NCBI GenBank assembly: GCA_002422955.1
Contig: DITY01000196.1
Coordinates: 2,120-10,701, forward strand
Direction: 5' to 3'
DNA from: Planctomycetaceae bacterium UBA6172
GTDB taxonomy: Bacteria; Planctomycetota; Planctomycetia; Pirellulales; Pirellulaceae
Length of the DNA: 8,582 bases
Below the pieces are notes generated by a model. It was not told the origin of the DNA, did no database searches, and saw only the letters and a program-made list of their open reading frames with translations. Position 1 is the first letter of the stretch, and every line of letters starts with the position of its first letter. Shown here piece after piece: positions 7,014-8,582 of the stretch. The translations under genes and the position numbers were made by a program.

Positions 7014-7239
7014 TCAATATTCCCAGTCCTCGTGACGGACGGGAAGGCGGTTCAGCGTCTGCCGATGGTGATGCCACTGGGGCATGTGGGAGTCCATCAG
7101 GGCCACGAATCGGGCGTTGTGGGTCGGTTCCAACAGGTGCGTAATCTCATGCACGAAGATGGACGCTCAGATGGACGTTCTTGATGTCCTTGAGGATCAC
7201 CTCGGCTTCGATCGTGCCCAGTTGAATCGTGGTCACCAT
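7014..7239 (-). pseudogene. YgjP/SprT-like M48 metallopeptidase with an internal deletion
   Basis: From ATG 7239 the frame reads MVTTIQLGTIEAEVILKDIK, then NVHLSV, the characteristic YgjP-family N-terminus, and stops at TGA 7149-7147 after 30 codons. The next frame picks up from about 7157 with FVHEITHLLEPTHNARFVAL, continues through MDSHMPQW, and ends NRLPVRHEDWEY with TGA 7016-7014. That is the family's C-terminus including the zinc-binding HExxH (HEITH). Family members have about 230-240 residues, so roughly 150 codons between the two ends are gone and the junction near 7160 is out of frame. Six bases, GTCCAT, occur on both sides of the junction, which could reflect deletion by slippage. 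No functional protein can be made. The ATG overlaps the preceding stop (TGATG), suggesting it was once translationally coupled. In many bacteria this gene lies next to hsdR of type I restriction-modification systems. Confidence 0.85.
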
Positions 7240-7376
7240 CAGCAGCCCATCCCGGCCGGTCGTCTCCCACGAAACTTCCCGCATCGACCGCATTCGGTTC
7301 TGACCAGCACCCCCTTCGGCGCGTCGATGAGGTAATGGTCACGACTGAATAGGTCGGGTGGCTGCGGTGGCGATGG

Positions 7377-7406
7377 TTGGCATGGCCTGCCCCGCCGTGG
7401 TAAGGT
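7377..7406 (+). promoter_or_regulatory. Possible promoter of the toxin-antitoxin pair
   Basis: TTGGCA (7377-7382) is separated by 18 bases from TAAGGT (7401-7406), a fair -35 and a weak -10. It is followed by a GGTT/AACC inverted repeat around 7404-7420 that could be an autoregulatory operator of the ribbon-helix-helix antitoxin. The position, 30 bases before the antitoxin start, fits; the matches are weak. Confidence 0.25.
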
Positions 7407-7424
7407 TGCACGAACAAACCAAGC

Positions 7425-7428
7425 GGAG
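7425..7428 (+). promoter_or_regulatory. Shine-Dalgarno GGAG of the antitoxin gene
   Basis: GGAG lies eight bases before the ATG at 7437 and supports that start. Confidence 0.6.
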
Positions 7429-7436
7429 CTTTCCCC

Positions 7437-7676
7437 ATGCAAGTCAACATCCCGGTCGAATTGGAATCCTTCGTCGAGGAAGAGTTCGCCACCGGCCGCT
7501 ACGGCAGTCGGGAGGAAGTGTTAATCCAGGCGCTCCAGTGGTTCCGCGATGAAAGGCAACAGGCCGTAGCCGGCATTCGGCAGGGCCTCGCTGACGTAGC
7601 CGCCGGGCGAGTCCAACTTCTTGCCGATGCCTTTGCCGATATTCGGCGTGGGGCGGGAACGTCAGGGCCCGAATGA
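7437..7676 (+). CDS. ParD-like type II antitoxin (ribbon-helix-helix)
   Basis: A 79-residue protein. Residues 2-8 (QVNIPVE) form the N-terminal DNA-contacting strand. The following helices carry the family pattern: F12-VEEEFATGRYGSREEVLIQAL-W35, where the YGSREEV turn is typical of ParD antitoxins. The C-terminal half (about 41-71, QQAVAGIRQGLADVAAGR) should wrap the toxin. It would neutralise the toxin encoded next and, as a dimer with the toxin, repress its own promoter. It has a good GGAG site, normal length and no frame damage, unlike almost everything around it. Its stop overlaps the toxin start by four bases (ATGA at 7673-7676), the classic antitoxin-first coupled arrangement. Assignment to the ParD/CopG type is firm; the exact subfamily is less certain. 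Confidence 0.9.
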   Translation: MQVNIPVELESFVEEEFATGRYGSREEVLIQALQWFRDERQQAVAGIRQGLADVAAGRVQLLADAFADIRRGAGTSGPE

Positions 7677-7999
7677 CCTTTCGCGTGGTGATTACCAAGC
7701 GAGCGAGGGAGGACCTTCGTCGGTACTTCCTGCTCGCTGCGGAGCACGCGCCCGGAACGGCAGCCAAATGGCTGGACCGATTCGAGACCGCACTCGGATC
7801 ATTTGCGATTCATCCGGAACGTTTCCCACTGGCGCCCGAGAATAACCTGGTCGAGGACATGATTCGCCAGTCATTTTTCGGGCAACGGGTCGGTCGCTTT
7901 CGTGTGCTATTTACCCTCCGGGACGAGGATGTGATTGTCCTTCACATCCGACGCGGCACGATGAATAAGGCGACTGCCGAGGATCTTGACTTGCCCTGA
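7673..7999 (+). CDS. RelE/ParE-family type II toxin
   Basis: A 108-residue RelE/ParE-fold protein. The N-terminus FRVVITKRAREDLRRYFLLA is the expected strand plus long helix, followed by the second helix (AAKWLDRFETALGSFAIHPE). The C-terminal sheet (V73-GRFRVLFTLRDEDVIVLHIRRG-95) is the core signature. ParE members poison DNA gyrase and RelE members cleave mRNA on the ribosome. The ParD-type partner and the LHIRRG ending favour ParE-like, but the target cannot be read from sequence. The start is the ATG overlapping the antitoxin stop, so production depends on antitoxin translation. Length is normal with no visible lesion, so it is probably functional. The tail (NKATAEDLDLP) is a little longer and more acidic than in many homologues. 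Confidence 0.92.
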   Translation: MTFRVVITKRAREDLRRYFLLAAEHAPGTAAKWLDRFETALGSFAIHPERFPLAPENNLVEDMIRQSFFGQRVGRFRVLFTLRDEDVIVLHIRRGTMNKATAEDLDLP

Positions 8000-8023
8000 T
8001 CCACCCTCAGACGACGCTTGGCC

Positions 8024-8038
8024 CGGCCATTCTGGCCG
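8024..8038. repeat. Small hairpin after the toxin gene
   Basis: CGGCCA, loop TTC, TGGCCG: a perfect six-base stem 24 bases after the toxin stop. It has no T-run on either strand. It could help end or stabilise the toxin-antitoxin transcript, or mean nothing. Confidence 0.3.
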
Positions 8039-8089
8039 CCATGTCAAAACGGGGGCGGTGCTGATGGGGCATAGCCCGGTAGCCGCAGG

Positions 8090-8410
8090 TCACTTGCTCC
8101 GCTTGGCCCCGGGGCCTTTGTCTTGATGCGATTGCCCAGTCTTCGGCGCCCGAGGGGCCCTCCGAGCCGGCCCGGTCGACCCCGAAATCTTCCCGTCTTC
8201 TCGCGGGACTCCGACAGTTGATTGCGGCCGCCCGCGCTCTAATCCCTGCCGATCGATCCCCATCATCCTCTGCATGATCTCGAGTCGAATCTCGGGCTTG
8301 CCGTACCGAGCGATGAAGGCACAGACCGAGACGAGATCGGTGGCGTCGAGGTTTCCGCGGACAACGTGTTGCGAAACCCCCGACTTGGTCAGGCCGGTGA
8401 TGGAGGCGGT
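8090..8410 (-). pseudogene. 5'-truncated gene, possible helix-turn-helix protein
   Basis: The frame ending at TGA 8092-8090 has gene-like composition (strong preference for G/C in third positions) from about 8410 leftward. It reads TASITGLTKSGVSQHVVRGN, which fits a helix-turn-helix (I-x-x-x-TGLTKSGVSQHV), then LDATDLVSVCAFIARYGKPE, then RLEIMQRMMGIDRQGL and a basic, proline-rich, probably disordered tail. No start codon exists between the helix-turn-helix and 8410. Beyond that the same frame is antisense to a recombinase fragment up to an ATG at 8470. I infer that the N-terminus was lost when the recombinase sequence was joined here. A chimeric protein starting at 8470 is possible but would have an arginine-rich non-natural N-terminus. 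The family is not identified; the DNA-binding call is tentative. Confidence 0.45.
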
Positions 8411-8562
8411 TTGCCGAGACCTACTACCTGCAGGTGACCGAAGATGACTTCGCCACGGCCGTGGTCCCACCTGTGGTCACATTACTGGTCCCATCCCAAG
8501 GGAAGCCGATGCCCCCTCGAACCATCAAGCAACAAAAAACCCCGGGGAAACCGGGGTTGTGA
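8401..8562 (+). pseudogene. C-terminal remnant of a tyrosine recombinase/integrase
   Basis: The plus frame starting after a TGA at 8398-8400 reads WRRFAETYYLQVTEDDFATA and runs on to TGA 8560-8562. The block YYLQVTEDDF matches the catalytic-tyrosine region of planctomycete phage-type integrases, which usually read HYLQVT followed by an acidic D/E pair and F. The nucleophile would be the second tyrosine (codon 8425-8427). The rest of the catalytic domain (the R..HxxR..H box) and the N-terminal DNA-binding domain are absent, so only about the last 50 codons remain, abutting a gene of opposite orientation near 8405. The final residues (PPRTIKQQKTPGKPGL) read through the terminator hairpin and may be an extension created by decay. 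Confidence 0.65.
8534..8558 (-). terminator. Intrinsic terminator for a leftward (minus-strand) transcript
   Basis: On the minus strand: AACCCCGG, loop TTTCC, CCGGGGTT, immediately followed by more T (six in all, 8539-8534). This is a perfect eight-base stem with a U-tract. The T-run is only on the minus-strand side, so it should end a transcript entering from the right, beyond 8582. Confidence 0.7.
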
Positions 8563-8582
8563 TGGCTGCTGAGGGGGTCGGA

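Larger units (their letters stand above)
7239..7442 (-). pseudogene. Unidentified C-terminal fragment with a CxxC pair
   Basis: An open frame ending at TGA 7241-7239, directly overlapping the start of the YgjP remnant. The last 34 residues (from about 7340: RDHYLIDAPKGVLVRTECGR, CGKFRGRRPAGMGC) look protein-like. They contain a CxxC pair (C-G-R-C) that could be half of a zinc ribbon, and a second cysteine at the end. The upstream part overlaps the toxin-antitoxin promoter and start and has no recognisable content. I therefore read it as the surviving tail of a larger gene cut off somewhere around 7340-7440. I do not recognise the family; it does not look like the usual HsdR C-terminus. It could also be non-coding. 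Confidence 0.3.

Noticed and set aside
7097..7492. 131-codon minus-strand open frame
   Set aside because: It is the wrong frame over the YgjP remnant and is antisense to the antitoxin start. The family residues are in the other two frames.
8563..8582. A tRNA gene at the right edge
   Set aside because: At most 15-20 bases of a possible 3' end are present. That is too little to support a feature call.
1..8582. An intact novel defence or mobile system
   Set aside because: Apart from the cytochrome/DUF1501 operon and a standard toxin-antitoxin pair, every accessory gene seen is truncated or frameshifted, so no new working system can be argued from this window.

Overview
The window looks like the genome of a member of the Planctomycetota, probably of the Pirellula/Rhodopirellula type. 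The left two thirds encode the PSCyt1, PSCyt2 (DUF1549), PSD1 (DUF1553) and DUF1501 families, which are greatly expanded in that phylum. Genus-level placement is a guess.

Positions 1-5617 hold one tightly packed operon, read right to left on the minus strand. The order is a 936-residue exported PSCyt1-PSCyt2-PSD1 cytochrome-like protein (2807-5617), then a 480-residue DUF1501 protein with a twin-arginine-type leader (1351-2793), then a second PSCyt1-PSCyt2 protein that runs off the left edge (1-1328). Gaps are 13 and 22 bases. The stop codon of the first gene supplies part of the Shine-Dalgarno sequence of the second. These three should act together outside the cytoplasm. The biochemical role of such clusters is not established; a link to breakdown of complex or sulfated polysaccharides is often suggested.

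Positions 5618-8582 are very different: short, broken pieces of mobile or defence-associated genes around one intact toxin-antitoxin pair. In order they are: a non-coding stretch with a perfect palindrome (5839-5859); a frameshifted piece resembling the homing-endonuclease-associated (HNH_repeat) motif (6081-6242, plus); the frameshifted C-terminus of a COG2865-type ATP-binding/winged-helix protein (6297-6708, minus); an unrecognised stretch with a second palindrome (6953-6979); a YgjP/SprT-like M48 metallopeptidase gene that kept its first ~25 codons and its HExxH-containing tail but lost the middle (7014-7239, minus); an unidentified C-terminal piece with a CxxC pair (7239-7442, minus); an intact ParD-like antitoxin and RelE/ParE-like toxin with an ATGA overlap (7437-7999, plus); a 5'-truncated possible helix-turn-helix gene (8090-8410, minus); and the catalytic-tyrosine tail of a tyrosine recombinase (8401-8562, plus), ending at a hairpin terminator that faces left.

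COG2865 proteins and YgjP peptidases are frequent companions of type I restriction-modification genes. The best reading is therefore an eroded genomic island that once carried a type I restriction-modification locus and an integrase, where the toxin-antitoxin pair is the one module still open end to end. I see no convincing evidence for a new, intact system. No rRNA gene, complete tRNA gene, CRISPR array or complete insertion sequence is visible.
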